DNA of 48,259 bases from Desulfurococcales archaeon (GTDB taxonomy: Archaea > Thermoproteota > Thermoprotei_A > Sulfolobales > WANQ01), in NCBI GenBank assembly GCA_027030065.1, contig JALVFK010000269.1:1-48259 (forward strand), given 5' to 3'. Below, in pieces: positions 17,621 through 27,529 of the stretch (positions within the stretch are counted from its first letter, which is position 1; the number at the start of each line of letters is the position of its first letter). The notes under the pieces are model-generated. The model was given only the letters and a program-made list of their open reading frames with translations. It had not been told where the DNA came from and made no database searches. Made by a program: the position numbers and the translations under genes.

Positions 17621-18118
17621 ATGGGCCTTATCAGCATACTACGCTGGGGAGTCAGTAGGAGCCCATGGCTGCTTCACTTCAATACTGGTGCTTGTAATGG
17701 TTGTGATATAGAGGTTTTAGCTGCAATAACACCACTATACGATCCAGAACGTTACGGTGTAAAACTATCCCCCAGTCCCCGTCATGCTGACATAATAATC
17801 GTTACTGGTGTTGTAACTAAGAAAGCTGCTGAGAGACTTAAAAGAATATACGAGCAGGTACCAGAGCCCAAAGTAGTTGTTGCTGTTGGAGCGTGTGCTA
17901 TTAGTGGAGGTGTATTTCAGGGAAGCTATGCTCACGTTAGTGGCGTTGATAAAGTAGTACCCGTTGACGTTTATGTTCCAGGATGTCCACCTAGGCCAGA
18001 TGCGATATTGGAGGGAATTCTTAAGGCAGTACAGATACTTGAGGAAAAAGCTAGGCAGCTCGAAGCACAAGGTGTGAGTACAAGTAGTAGTGGAGAAGTT
18101 ACTGCAGGTGGAAACTGA
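17621..18118 (+). CDS. mbhJ: Group 4 [NiFe]-hydrogenase small subunit (MbhJ/NuoB-like)
   Basis: NTGACNGCDIEVLA, VVAVGACAISGGVF and VPGCPPRPDAILEGI cluster-ligand motifs. Confidence 0.88.
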   Translation: MGLISILRWGVSRSPWLLHFNTGACNGCDIEVLAAITPLYDPERYGVKLSPSPRHADIIIVTGVVTKKAAERLKRIYEQVPEPKVVVAVGACAISGGVFQGSYAHVSGVDKVVPVDVYVPGCPPRPDAILEGILKAVQILEEKARQLEAQGVSTSSSGEVTAGGN

Positions 18119-18558
18119 TGGCTCTCAAAGATCTTCTATCAAATTATGGTGAACTGAAAAAGTATAGGAAGGATAATAGATTCTATATAACGGTTGCTCC
18201 TACACTAATACGTGAGATTACGAGCAAACTAGTTAAAGAATACAAAGACGGAATATATATTTCAACAATTACCCCTGTTGACTTGATCAAGGAGGGAGTA
18301 ATTGAGGTAGACTATGAGTTCCAAATATTATCCGAGAAGACCTTTCTCGTAGTTAAAACGAGGATACCACGTGATAAATCAGAGATAGATAGCATTGTAG
18401 ATATTCTACCAGGAGCAAAGGTATTGGAGCAAGAAGCCTACGACCTTATGGGCGTGTATTTCAAGGGGAACCCATATCTACGCAAACCCTTCCTACTACC
18501 AGAGCACATGGCCCAAGAAACCCCGTTGAGAAAAGATTGGAAACCTAGCAAGAGGTGA
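18118..18558 (+). CDS. mbhK: NuoC-like hydrogenase subunit (MbhK)
   Basis: GAKVLEQEAYDLMGVYFKGNPYLRKPFLLPEH typical of NuoC; ATGA and GTGA overlaps with neighbours. Confidence 0.85.
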   Translation: MALKDLLSNYGELKKYRKDNRFYITVAPTLIREITSKLVKEYKDGIYISTITPVDLIKEGVIEVDYEFQILSEKTFLVVKTRIPRDKSEIDSIVDILPGAKVLEQEAYDLMGVYFKGNPYLRKPFLLPEHMAQETPLRKDWKPSKR

Positions 18559-19754
18559 TCCATGAGGTGAGTAAGAACAAGTACCTTGTAGAAATACCAG
18601 TAGGCCCCCAACACCCAGCTCTCCACGAGCCCATATCTCTAAGGCTCAAGGTTGAGGGAGAACGCGTCGTCCAAGTAGACGTTGTTGCAGGATACAATCA
18701 TCGCGGAATAGAATGGCTTGCTGAGAGAAAGACTTTCTACCAAGACCTATTCCTCGTCACCCGTACATGTGGTATTTGCAACGCTGTTCACGGCGCATCC
18801 TATGTACAAGCTGTAGAAGACCTTGCTGGTATAGAGGTTCCCCCTAGAGCAAGGTATCTGAGAACTCTCGTAATGGAGTTGGAGAGAATTCACAGTCATA
18901 TTCTAGTCTTAGCAGTAATGGCTGAAGTAATAGGGTTTGAGAGCTTATTCATGCTCATGATGCGTGATAGAGAAAGAGTCATGTACTTAAAGGAGCTCGT
19001 CACGGGTAATAGGGTTCACGCAGACTACATGTTTATTGGTGGTGTGAGAAGAGATCTCCCAAGCGAGAAAATAGATAAGATAAAAAAGAACATAGACTAC
19101 ATCGAAGAGAGAATGAAGGAATACAAGAAAATATGGAGCGAGGATCCAATAATTCTAAAGAGAACCCAGGGAGTAGGTGTAGCTTCAAAGTCTCAAGCAC
19201 TAGCTCATAGCCTTGTGGGACCAGTAGCACGTGGCTCTAATGTTAAATCAGATATAAGGTATATAGACCCCTATGACGCCTACGATGAAATACCGTTCAA
19301 CGTGATAACGAGAGATGAGGGGGATAGCTGGGCCCGCATGATGGTCCGTATAGACGAGGTCTTCGAAAGTATATCAATTATAAGGTATATCCTAGAACAC
19401 TTACCCTCAGGCCCAATAATACCGTGGAAGAATATTAAGTTGGCCCCAAGGAAGTTCCCCAAGGGTGAAGGAATAGGAAGAGTTGAAGCCCCACGAGGAG
19501 AGCTACTATATCATGTTTTTAGTGATGGCTCAATGAAGCCCTATAGAGTTAAGATAAGGACACCAAGTGTTTTAAACATACATAATGGAGTATTCATGAT
19601 GCTTGATCAGCACATAGCTGATATACCAGTAATATTCGTTAGCTTCGATCCCTGCATCTCATGCACTGAGAGAGTTACAGTCATAGATTTGAAGACAAAT
19701 GAGAAGAAACTTATTCCATGGAGGAAACTCGTAAAAGAGAAGCCGCTAAGGTGA
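18555..19754 (+). CDS. mbhL: Group 4 [NiFe]-hydrogenase large subunit (MbhL/NuoD-like)
   Basis: RTCGIC and DPCISC [NiFe]-ligand motifs; GPQHPALHEPI. Confidence 0.92.
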   Translation: MIHEVSKNKYLVEIPVGPQHPALHEPISLRLKVEGERVVQVDVVAGYNHRGIEWLAERKTFYQDLFLVTRTCGICNAVHGASYVQAVEDLAGIEVPPRARYLRTLVMELERIHSHILVLAVMAEVIGFESLFMLMMRDRERVMYLKELVTGNRVHADYMFIGGVRRDLPSEKIDKIKKNIDYIEERMKEYKKIWSEDPIILKRTQGVGVASKSQALAHSLVGPVARGSNVKSDIRYIDPYDAYDEIPFNVITRDEGDSWARMMVRIDEVFESISIIRYILEHLPSGPIIPWKNIKLAPRKFPKGEGIGRVEAPRGELLYHVFSDGSMKPYRVKIRTPSVLNIHNGVFMMLDQHIADIPVIFVSFDPCISCTERVTVIDLKTNEKKLIPWRKLVKEKPLR

Positions 19755-20173
19755 ATAATGCTTTGAGCCTGCCTAAACTCTTGGGTAAAACTCTTAAGAA
19801 CTTGTTTAAGAAGCCATCAACAGTTATGGTCCCGCCAAGAGAGATTAAACCAGCTGAAGGATATAGGGGTATTCATAGGGTCAACTATGATAAATGTATA
19901 TCTTGTAGTCTATGTGCTATCGAGTGTCCCGCCTTAGCTATAAAAATGGTAACGATACCGGAGACAAAGAAGAGGTATCCGGAGATAGATTATGGGAAAT
20001 GCATTTTCTGCTATCGTTGCGTAGAGGTATGCCCGGTTAACGCCTATGAAGTATCTATAGAGAAACCAGCACCAGAAACCAAGCCCGTTATAATTAAAGA
20101 GACTCCCCTAGAATGGTATAAGTCTAAGAAGACCCAGCAGACCTCTTCGACTCAGCAATCTCCTCAGAAGTAG
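19751..20173 (+). CDS. mbhN: 2x[4Fe-4S] ferredoxin-like subunit (MbhN/NuoI-like)
   Basis: CISCSLCAIECP and CIFCYRCVEVCP; GTG at 19751 overlaps the mbhL stop (ORF track opens at 19718). Confidence 0.85.
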   Translation: MNNALSLPKLLGKTLKNLFKKPSTVMVPPREIKPAEGYRGIHRVNYDKCISCSLCAIECPALAIKMVTIPETKKRYPEIDYGKCIFCYRCVEVCPVNAYEVSIEKPAPETKPVIIKETPLEWYKSKKTQQTSSTQQSPQK

Positions 20174-21506
20174 CCTTTCTAACAATTAGTAATCTGCCCT
20201 TTCTACCCACTACTACAACATATTCATCTGGTTTTATCTCGTCCTCGCTTTCAGCCATCCAGTATTCTCCTTCAACTATAACAAAACCTTGTCTCCCAGG
20301 ACCTAATGGATCTAATGCTCTACCGATTTTACCCTCTAAGACCCATAATTGCGTCCTCTTTCTCTTAGCCTTAATCACCTTATACAATATGAATGCCGTT
20401 AAACCACCCAAGAATAGGCCAAGCGATATACCTGTAATTAGAATCATTTGGTAATATTCTTCTGGGTTACCGACAAACCATCCGGGAACTCCTAGAGGTA
20501 ATAGTATGAACCCTATGGCTAACATTATTATCCCCGTTATACCTAGTACACCGAACCCTGGTGTAACTAGTTCTATTGCAAATAATAGTGCGCCTACAAA
20601 TAATATGAATAATGCCACAATATTTACATTGAATCCCGACCCTACTAGACCGAGGAGAAGGAGGAGTAATCCTATTGGGAGGGAGTAATAGTGGCCGCTT
20701 ATGATACTGAAGAGGAGGATCATGAAGCCTAGGCTCATCAATAATCCGTTGACTAAAGGATCACTTAGTGAATCCAATAGTATACAACGTAAACTGGGAC
20801 CATAGTTTATTATTGTTGCTCCACGAGTATTTAGTTTAACTGGTTCTCCATTATATAATGTGACATTCCAACCATCTATTTTATTTAACAAATCACCTAC
20901 ATCTGTAGCAACAACCTCTATAACATGATATTTTAGTGCTTCATCAGCCTTCAAGTTCAAGTTCTTCAACACGAAATCTTTTGCAGCAGTAACATTCCTT
21001 CCCCTAGAACCAGCGTAAACCTCTATTTTTGCCAATATGGGATTCAATATTTTGCTCTCATTAATTGGTTGATAGGTACCAGTAGATGGATTATACTCCA
21101 CAGGCTGCATAGAACCAATAGTTGTACCAGGCTGCATTGCCGCAATATGTGTCGATAATAAGATAAGGGTTCCCGCACTTAAGGCCCATCGATCAACAAC
21201 AAAACCTACGACTGGTACATTAGCTCTATAAAATGCTTCAGCTATATGGAACCCATCCTCAAGGTATCCTCCCGGAGTATTCAATTCCACGACCAATACA
21301 GCATTCCTTGATTCCGCTAATTTTAAGGCATCATCAACATAGCATGATTTGCCGGGACCTATCATACCGTCTATTCTAATCAATACTATCTCATTACTTG
21401 TCTCAGATTGCCCAATACTATTCACTATTGTTGAAGCCATTAATAATGCAATGAATACAAGCACCAACAGTGATGTTAAATCCCTTAATTGTAACCTATA
21501 GGACAT
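20124..21506 (-). CDS. NfeD-family membrane protein with ClpP-class serine protease domain
   Basis: VVELNTPGG, ALSAGTLILLSTH, multiple TM segments, C-terminal OB-like domain; downstream of a stomatin gene. Confidence 0.88.
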   Translation of the reverse strand: MSYRLQLRDLTSLLVLVFIALLMASTIVNSIGQSETSNEIVLIRIDGMIGPGKSCYVDDALKLAESRNAVLVVELNTPGGYLEDGFHIAEAFYRANVPVVGFVVDRWALSAGTLILLSTHIAAMQPGTTIGSMQPVEYNPSTGTYQPINESKILNPILAKIEVYAGSRGRNVTAAKDFVLKNLNLKADEALKYHVIEVVATDVGDLLNKIDGWNVTLYNGEPVKLNTRGATIINYGPSLRCILLDSLSDPLVNGLLMSLGFMILLFSIISGHYYSLPIGLLLLLLGLVGSGFNVNIVALFILFVGALLFAIELVTPGFGVLGITGIIMLAIGFILLPLGVPGWFVGNPEEYYQMILITGISLGLFLGGLTAFILYKVIKAKRKRTQLWVLEGKIGRALDPLGPGRQGFVIVEGEYWMAESEDEIKPDEYVVVVGRKGRLLIVRKATSEEIAESKRSAGSS

Positions 21507-21666
21507 GATGCTCCTCTCTACAAAACTCAGCCTACACCAATTAGACTATTTAATCAAGATTATTAACTTTTCAATACTTACATCGTGAAAGATTTTGCAA
21601 AAATATTAATTATTAAAAATAGGTAAAAACAAGTTCATTTATGTTGGTAGTAGTTGCAATAATACA

Positions 21667-22443
21667 TCATGTTTTCTCCTTCAATGCTTTCACTAATGCC
21701 GCAGTAGATCCCAGCTCTCCACTAGCTAGAGGTGATACTACTATCAAGTTCTTTTCACGTGCTATTTCTATTAGTGTTTGTAGTTCTCTAAGCCTCAACG
21801 CAACGGGATGCTTCTCGTAGAATTCAGCGGCTTCAGCCATAATCTTTGCCGCTTGCTTTTCACCCTCTGCTTCTATTACTCTAGCTCTTCTCCATCTCTC
21901 AGCTTCTGCTTGCTTAGCCATTGCACGCAACATTGTCTCCGGTAGCCTTACTTCTTTTAATGTAACAGCTGTTACCTTTATCCCCCAAGGGTCTGTTAAC
22001 TCGTCTAGTATTCTTTGGAGCTTCTTGTTTATCTCCTCTCTACGTGTCAAGAGGTCATCTAGTTCTACTTGACCTACTATGTCTCTCAACGTGGTTTGAG
22101 CCAGCATTAGGACAGCATAATGGTAGTTTTCAACGTTTACAACTGCTTTTATCGGTTCTTGTACTCTATAGTATACTACTGCATCTACTTCAACTGTAAC
22201 GTTATCACGTGTAATTATTCTTTGAACTGGAACATCTACTGTCACTATACGTAGATCCACGCGGATCAGGCTATCAACTCCTGGTATTATGAAGAATATG
22301 CCGGGTCCTTTCGCTCCTATAAGGCGGCCAAGTCTAAATATTACAGCTCTCTCATATTCTTTTACGACTTTAATAGACATCGAGGCGAATATTAATGCTA
22401 TTAGTGCGATAATGAATGTTGGTATTAGATATGCTCCATCCAA
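21667..22443 (-). CDS. Stomatin/prohibitin-like SPFH protein
   Basis: KEYERAVIFRLGRLIGAKGPGIFFIIPGVD; VTAVTLKEVRLPETMLRAMAKQAEAERWRRARVIEAEGEKQAA. Confidence 0.92.
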   Translation of the reverse strand: MDGAYLIPTFIIALIALIFASMSIKVVKEYERAVIFRLGRLIGAKGPGIFFIIPGVDSLIRVDLRIVTVDVPVQRIITRDNVTVEVDAVVYYRVQEPIKAVVNVENYHYAVLMLAQTTLRDIVGQVELDDLLTRREEINKKLQRILDELTDPWGIKVTAVTLKEVRLPETMLRAMAKQAEAERWRRARVIEAEGEKQAAKIMAEAAEFYEKHPVALRLRELQTLIEIAREKNLIVVSPLASGELGSTAALVKALKEKT

Positions 22444-22471
22444 AACATGTACACCTTTCTCTCTAGCTCAT

Positions 22472-22497
22472 TACACTATATTCTTATAGTTAGTGTA
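22472..22497. promoter_or_regulatory. Inverted repeat in divergent stomatin/hjc promoter region
   Basis: tacacta-N12-tagtgta. Confidence 0.3.
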
Positions 22498-22557
22498 CCC
22501 TTAATATGTATTACAGAATAAAGGTAGGAGACAAGTATTCTGGAGGTATTATGAGAT

Positions 22558-23022
22558 ATGACTAAAGAAGCCGCTAAACGTAGGAGGAGAGCATTTGCAC
22601 GCGAGAGAGATCTTGTTAGACTGTTGTGGAAGAGGGGGTTTGCTTGTATGAGAGCACCTGCGAGTGGTAGTAAGGTTAAGCGTACCGTTTACCCCGATGT
22701 AGTGGCGATATGGAGAGGAAAGACCCTAGTTTTTGAGGTGAAGACTAGCGAGCAGAAGAGAACTATCTACATTCCACGAGAACAAGTTGAGAAGATTAGA
22801 GAGTTCGCTAAGCGGGCTGGAGGACAAGCATTTATTGCAGTAAAGATTGTTGGACAAGGAGAGCCTTGGAGGTTTATACCGATAGAGAAGTTAGAACATA
22901 CGAGTGGTGGGAACTTTAAGGTTAGCTTGGATTCTTTGGAGAGAGCTCTCACTATACGTGATCTTGAAAAGATTGTTGGTATGACTCGTGGACTTGAGGA
23001 CTTTATCGGTGGTGGTATATGA
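22558..23022 (+). CDS. hjc: Archaeal Holliday junction resolvase Hjc
   Basis: RERDLVRLLWKRGFACMRAPASGS...YPDVVAIWRGKTLVFEVKTSE. Confidence 0.92.
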   Translation: MTKEAAKRRRRAFARERDLVRLLWKRGFACMRAPASGSKVKRTVYPDVVAIWRGKTLVFEVKTSEQKRTIYIPREQVEKIREFAKRAGGQAFIAVKIVGQGEPWRFIPIEKLEHTSGGNFKVSLDSLERALTIRDLEKIVGMTRGLEDFIGGGI

Positions 23023-23156
23023 AGTATTGTCCTAGATGCGGGATGGTATATTTGAGAGAAGAATTTAAAACATGTATTATCTGTGGAACGCGCTTAGAGG
23101 AAAGCCGTTCAAGACTCAATCCTAAGCCTAATGCTGATTCCGTGTTTTCGCTCTAG
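23019..23156 (+). CDS. Small zinc-ribbon protein (45 aa), absent from the supplied ORF track
   Basis: MKYCPRCGMVYLREEFKTCIICGTRLEESRSRLNPKPNADSVFSL*; ATGA overlap with the hjc stop; two CxxC knuckles. Confidence 0.7.
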   Translation: MKYCPRCGMVYLREEFKTCIICGTRLEESRSRLNPKPNADSVFSL

Positions 23157-24683
23157 CTTCTTTAACTTCTTTGCTCTACGCATAGTTACTCTCGCTGCAT
23201 CACGTGGTACTATAACATTTACAACGTTTCCTTCTACTTCAACCCTAGCATCTGGTACTATTCTCTGGATCTCTCTTATAAGCTTAGACTCTAGTGTTTT
23301 CTTTGTTTTCGCTACTGGTACAACCATGGTCTGCTCTCCAAACGTATAGATCTCGTATTCGAGTTGCCCAGTTAGGAAGTCTCTTACTTCTACTACTGGT
23401 CGTGATAGTTCTGCTTCTCTTAGACCAGTTGGTAGTTTAACCGTCATGTGTAGCTCGTATACTTTTTCTACTGAACCCTTGTTTATGTAGACTACGGTAT
23501 CTATGATGCTGGGAATCATTCCGAGTTCTACTCTTCTAATAAACCTCTGGACAGCGTCTATGGGAGTTGTAGCGTGAACTACTCCTATCATACCAATACC
23601 AGCTAGTCTTAGGTCGACGTAGAGGTTGAAGTCTTCGTCATTACGCATTTCATCGAATACAGTGTAATCAGGTCTACTCAGTAATAATATGTCGTGGAGT
23701 TCTTCACTTGTACCATAGGTTTTTGAGTACTGTGTTATCTCCGGCGGTAATCTCATGTCTCTTGGAGACTCTATTGTTTTAACTATACGTCCCTTCCTCA
23801 TATAGTATTCGGCAAGAGCTTGTGCAAACGTAGTCTTACCCATACCCGGCGCGCCAGCTATGAGTATTCCCTCGGCTCTCGTCTCAAATCTCTCTAAGAG
23901 TTTTGGTGGCAGCTTGTAGTCTTCTAAGCGGAGCTTTACTAATGGTCTTACTGCTGTTATCTCCCAGCCCTCGCTTAGGGGAGGCCTTGTTATTACTATA
24001 CGGTATTCGCCGAGCTGAATTATAGTTGAACCAGGCCTATCTATCTCGATAAAGCCGTCTGGCCTCCTCTTAGCTGCTTCAATGATCTCTCTTGTGATAG
24101 ACTCTAGTTCCTCTTTAGTCATAGGCTTTAATCCTAGGTCAACAAACTTCCACTCACCGGGCCGACCCTTCTTAGCCTTGGGTACGGTACCCTCCTTTAA
24201 GTGAACACTCATAGTATCCTTGTCAAAGTATTCTTCGAGTCTCAGCTTTTCGCGAGAGATTGGGGGTATGAATAGGATCTGCATACCCATGGCTCTAGCT
24301 ACTTCTGCTTGGACTTTATCACCAGTTATTAGTATAGCTCCTACCTCATATGCGTAGTCGCGGATCAACGCGTCAATAGCACCAGACTTAGCCATCTTTA
24401 TATCAGTATACCGGGGACGTTCTCCCGCAAGCTCTATTGTTATAAGACCTTCATGCTCGAGTAAACGTAGTCTCGAGATCTCTTCCAGTCCCGCAAACCC
24501 GGTCATACGTCCCTCATTGGCTTGATGTTCCAGTTCGGCTAGAACGGCTCTATGTATTATTATTCTACCCTTTATCTTACCTTGTTTTACTAGCTTGCTA
24601 ACAACACCTTCTATTAATACACTCGTATCGGGTACGTATGCTTTCTCCGATACCCCTGCAATAGGCGTAATTATTTTTGACAC
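23109..24683 (-). CDS. PINA-like protein: PIN domain + VirB11/PilT-type ATPase + C-terminal KH-like region
   Basis: AYVPDTSVLIEGVVSKLV (PIN); GILIAGAPGMGKTTFAQALAEY (Walker A); 524 aa. Confidence 0.88.
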   Translation of the reverse strand: MSKIITPIAGVSEKAYVPDTSVLIEGVVSKLVKQGKIKGRIIIHRAVLAELEHQANEGRMTGFAGLEEISRLRLLEHEGLITIELAGERPRYTDIKMAKSGAIDALIRDYAYEVGAILITGDKVQAEVARAMGMQILFIPPISREKLRLEEYFDKDTMSVHLKEGTVPKAKKGRPGEWKFVDLGLKPMTKEELESITREIIEAAKRRPDGFIEIDRPGSTIIQLGEYRIVITRPPLSEGWEITAVRPLVKLRLEDYKLPPKLLERFETRAEGILIAGAPGMGKTTFAQALAEYYMRKGRIVKTIESPRDMRLPPEITQYSKTYGTSEELHDILLLSRPDYTVFDEMRNDEDFNLYVDLRLAGIGMIGVVHATTPIDAVQRFIRRVELGMIPSIIDTVVYINKGSVEKVYELHMTVKLPTGLREAELSRPVVEVRDFLTGQLEYEIYTFGEQTMVVPVAKTKKTLESKLIREIQRIVPDARVEVEGNVVNVIVPRDAARVTMRRAKKLKKLERKHGISIRLRIES

Positions 24684-24877
24684 TTCCTATAATACCTCAG
24701 CTATCCTATCTAGGCTTTTTCAAAGAGCTGGGAGGCTAATAAAAGATAAAGTAAATTATACTATAGTATCATCAAGGAATTAGTTTGTGGGTTAATTGTT
24801 TCCTACTAAACTTATTAAGTGAGAACCGCCTAGCTTGCCTAACACCTAGAAAGGTTCACGTAATCGGTGTAAAAGTC

Positions 24878-25174
24878 TTGGCACCAAAAAAGAAGAGTAG
24901 ACAAGAGAAACAAAAATATCTCGATAGAGGAAGTAGAAGTATAACTCAACAAGCTCTCTATGAAGCCCATGCACCCAAGGAACTAGTTGATAGAGTTAGA
25001 AGAGATATTAAGAGAAGACAATTTGATTACTTGACACCCTACTTGCTCTCAGAAAAGTATACCGTGACTATTAGTACTGCTAAGAAGATACTAAAAGAAC
25101 TAGTTGAAGAAGGAGCCATAAGGCTATTCTCTGCTGGCAGGAGATCACCCATATACGTGCCAGCAAACCAGTAA
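24878..25174 (+). CDS. rps25e: Ribosomal protein eS25 (S25e)-like
   Basis: Lys-rich N-terminus then LTPYLLSEKYTVTISTAKKILKELVEEGAIRLFSAGRRSPIYVP; TTG start at 24878 proposed; ORF track opens at 24785. Confidence 0.75.
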   Translation: MAPKKKSRQEKQKYLDRGSRSITQQALYEAHAPKELVDRVRRDIKRRQFDYLTPYLLSEKYTVTISTAKKILKELVEEGAIRLFSAGRRSPIYVPANQ

Positions 25175-25210
25175 TCTATTTAATCTCTATTACATGGAGA
25201 CGAAGATTTT

Positions 25211-27529
25211 CTAGGAATATTTTTCTAATAAAACAGCTTTTGCTATAGCTACTTGTCCTAGCGATATTCCTCCATCTCCTGGTGGGACTTTTTGGTTAAC
25301 ATATAAGTGAGCACGCCCATTAACTGCGTCTCTAATCCCTTGTATAATGTATTCATTGACAGCTGCTCCACCAGAAACCGCTATTATGTTTCTCTTCTTT
25401 GTAATAGCCTTTAATGCTATCTTACCGTAAGTGTATCCTAGCCAGTATTGGACAGCATAGGCTATCTCACGTTTATCGTATCCCTTTTCAACTAAATCTA
25501 TTATTTGGAGAACTGGTTCTCTTATATTTATTAATGATACTCCATCCACATATTCTATTGGGTAATCTACTACTATACTCGTTTTCCTAGCAAACGCTTC
25601 AAGCTTTATAGCTGGTTCTCCCTCATATGTCCGCTTCCAAGCTACACCGAGAAGACTTGCAACCGCGTCAAGATATCTACCAGTACTTGATGTCAAAGGT
25701 TTACCGTATTTTAATTGTTTAAATACTATTTTTACCTCAGTTAAACCTCCTGGCAATTGTCTTAGTAGTTTGTGTTTCCTCATTATCCTTATTACTTCAT
25801 CTTCACTTAGACTTGAAGCTAGTATTGACATCAAGTATCTTGTGGGATAAATAGTTGATCTATCACCACCGGGTAATACATGGTATTCTAAGTGTCCAAT
25901 CCTCTTATAACTCGTATATGATGCTATCATTACTTCACCACCCCATATTGCTCCATCATCTCCGTATCCTACTCCATCTATTGCTATGCCTACAACCTCT
26001 GATTCTAAGGGTAGGTCTAGTTCCGCCATAGCCGACGCTATATGGGCATGGTGGTGTTGTACTTTCAGTAAACTAGTATTGTATTCTTTCGAGTATTTTT
26101 CAGCTAGCTTTGTTGTAGGATACTCGGGATGCTTGTCCGATACTATTACTGATTCTTCTACTCTTACATTGTAGGCTTTTAAGAGATAGTGAATAGCCTT
26201 TTCAAGAAAATCCATTGTTTCAAGGTTTTCACAGTCTCCGATATATTGGGTTGGTATTATGTATTCTTCTAAGCCTATAGCGCCAGTGTTTTGAAGCATA
26301 GCTCCAAAGGCTACTATGGGTTTAGGAGAACGTATACTGGTTTTTATCCATAAGGGGGCGTAGCCCCGGCTACGTCTAAGAAATACTGGTTTACCCGTAG
26401 TCAGCCTTACAACGCTGTCGTCAACCCTATTAACTATACGTCTATTATGCAATAAGTAATGGTCAACGAAGCCGCGGAGCTTTGTTAGAGCACACTGGTT
26501 TGTAGTACACATTGGCTCGCCTGGAGGGTTACCGCTTGTCATTATTAGGAATTTATCTCGAGTCTCCATTAACAACAAGTAGTGGAGCGGCGAGTATGCT
26601 TTCATTATACCGATATGGCTTAGTCCTGGAGCAACGTAATCCGAGACTGGACTACTCTCTCTTTTTGGTACGAGGACTATTGGAGCCCATATAGAATCCA
26701 ATAACTCAAGTGTTACACCGTCTAGCAGGGCTATTTTTTCGGCAACCCCTAGGTCTAATACCATTATTGCGAAGGGTTTTTCTGGTCTATGCTTTCTTTT
26801 TCTCAACTCCAATACAACTTCATCCGACGATGCTAGCGCAGCTATATGGAAGCCTCCAATACCTTTAACGGCTATGATATGGCCTTCGTCAACTAGTTTA
26901 GCTGCTTCTCTTATCGGGTCTTTTACCTCGATTCTATTACCGTTTCTATCTGTTAACCATACTTTAGGTCCACAAATGGGACATGATATTCCTTGTGCAT
27001 GGTGTCTTCTAATGTTTTGAGGATCATTGTATTCTTTTAAACACTGCTCACATAGTGGGAAGTCACGCATACTAGTATTTTCTCTATCGTATGGTGGTTT
27101 TTCTAACATACTAAATCTTGGTCCGCACCATGCACAAGAGTTGAATGGATATCTGTATCTCCTATCACGCGGGTCGAGTATTTCGTTTAGACAATACTTA
27201 CACATAGCAAAATCTGGCGGTATTTGAGAAAGCATCGTCTTCTTCGTCGAACTCTTAAGTATCTTAAAGCCCTCATATCCTCTGGGTTCTTCTACACTAA
27301 CTTCAACTTTCTCTATTATTGCTGGAGGCGGTTTTTCCTTGTAGAGTAATTTTTTGAATTCCTCCAATTGTCTTTGATCTCCTTCGATAAATACTTCTAC
27401 TTCACTTCCTCCTAGGTTTAAACAATAACCTCTAACATTTGTTTTCAATGCTATCCTATGAATAAAGGGACGAAAACCCACTCCTTGTACAAGTCCTGCA
27501 ATTCTTATTCTCAGCGCATTCCTCGTCAA
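25211..27529 (-). CDS. hypF: Carbamoyltransferase HypF
   Basis: Acylphosphatase-like GLVQGVGFRPFIHRIA; CKYCLNEILDP...CAWCGPR; YrdC-like and Kae1-like domains. Confidence 0.95.
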   Translation of the reverse strand: MTRNALRIRIAGLVQGVGFRPFIHRIALKTNVRGYCLNLGGSEVEVFIEGDQRQLEEFKKLLYKEKPPPAIIEKVEVSVEEPRGYEGFKILKSSTKKTMLSQIPPDFAMCKYCLNEILDPRDRRYRYPFNSCAWCGPRFSMLEKPPYDRENTSMRDFPLCEQCLKEYNDPQNIRRHHAQGISCPICGPKVWLTDRNGNRIEVKDPIREAAKLVDEGHIIAVKGIGGFHIAALASSDEVVLELRKRKHRPEKPFAIMVLDLGVAEKIALLDGVTLELLDSIWAPIVLVPKRESSPVSDYVAPGLSHIGIMKAYSPLHYLLLMETRDKFLIMTSGNPPGEPMCTTNQCALTKLRGFVDHYLLHNRRIVNRVDDSVVRLTTGKPVFLRRSRGYAPLWIKTSIRSPKPIVAFGAMLQNTGAIGLEEYIIPTQYIGDCENLETMDFLEKAIHYLLKAYNVRVEESVIVSDKHPEYPTTKLAEKYSKEYNTSLLKVQHHHAHIASAMAELDLPLESEVVGIAIDGVGYGDDGAIWGGEVMIASYTSYKRIGHLEYHVLPGGDRSTIYPTRYLMSILASSLSEDEVIRIMRKHKLLRQLPGGLTEVKIVFKQLKYGKPLTSSTGRYLDAVASLLGVAWKRTYEGEPAIKLEAFARKTSIVVDYPIEYVDGVSLINIREPVLQIIDLVEKGYDKREIAYAVQYWLGYTYGKIALKAITKKRNIIAVSGGAAVNEYIIQGIRDAVNGRAHLYVNQKVPPGDGGISLGQVAIAKAVLLEKYS

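Noticed and set aside
18555-19754. MBS/MBX-type (sulfur-reducing) assignment for the hydrogenase-like complex
   Set aside because: All four [NiFe]-ligand cysteines are present and hyp genes lie nearby, favouring a true hydrogenase.
22472-22497. Inverted repeat tacacta-N12-tagtgta as a strong operator finding
   Set aside because: Only 7-bp arms in AT-rich DNA; kept as a low-confidence feature but not a finding.
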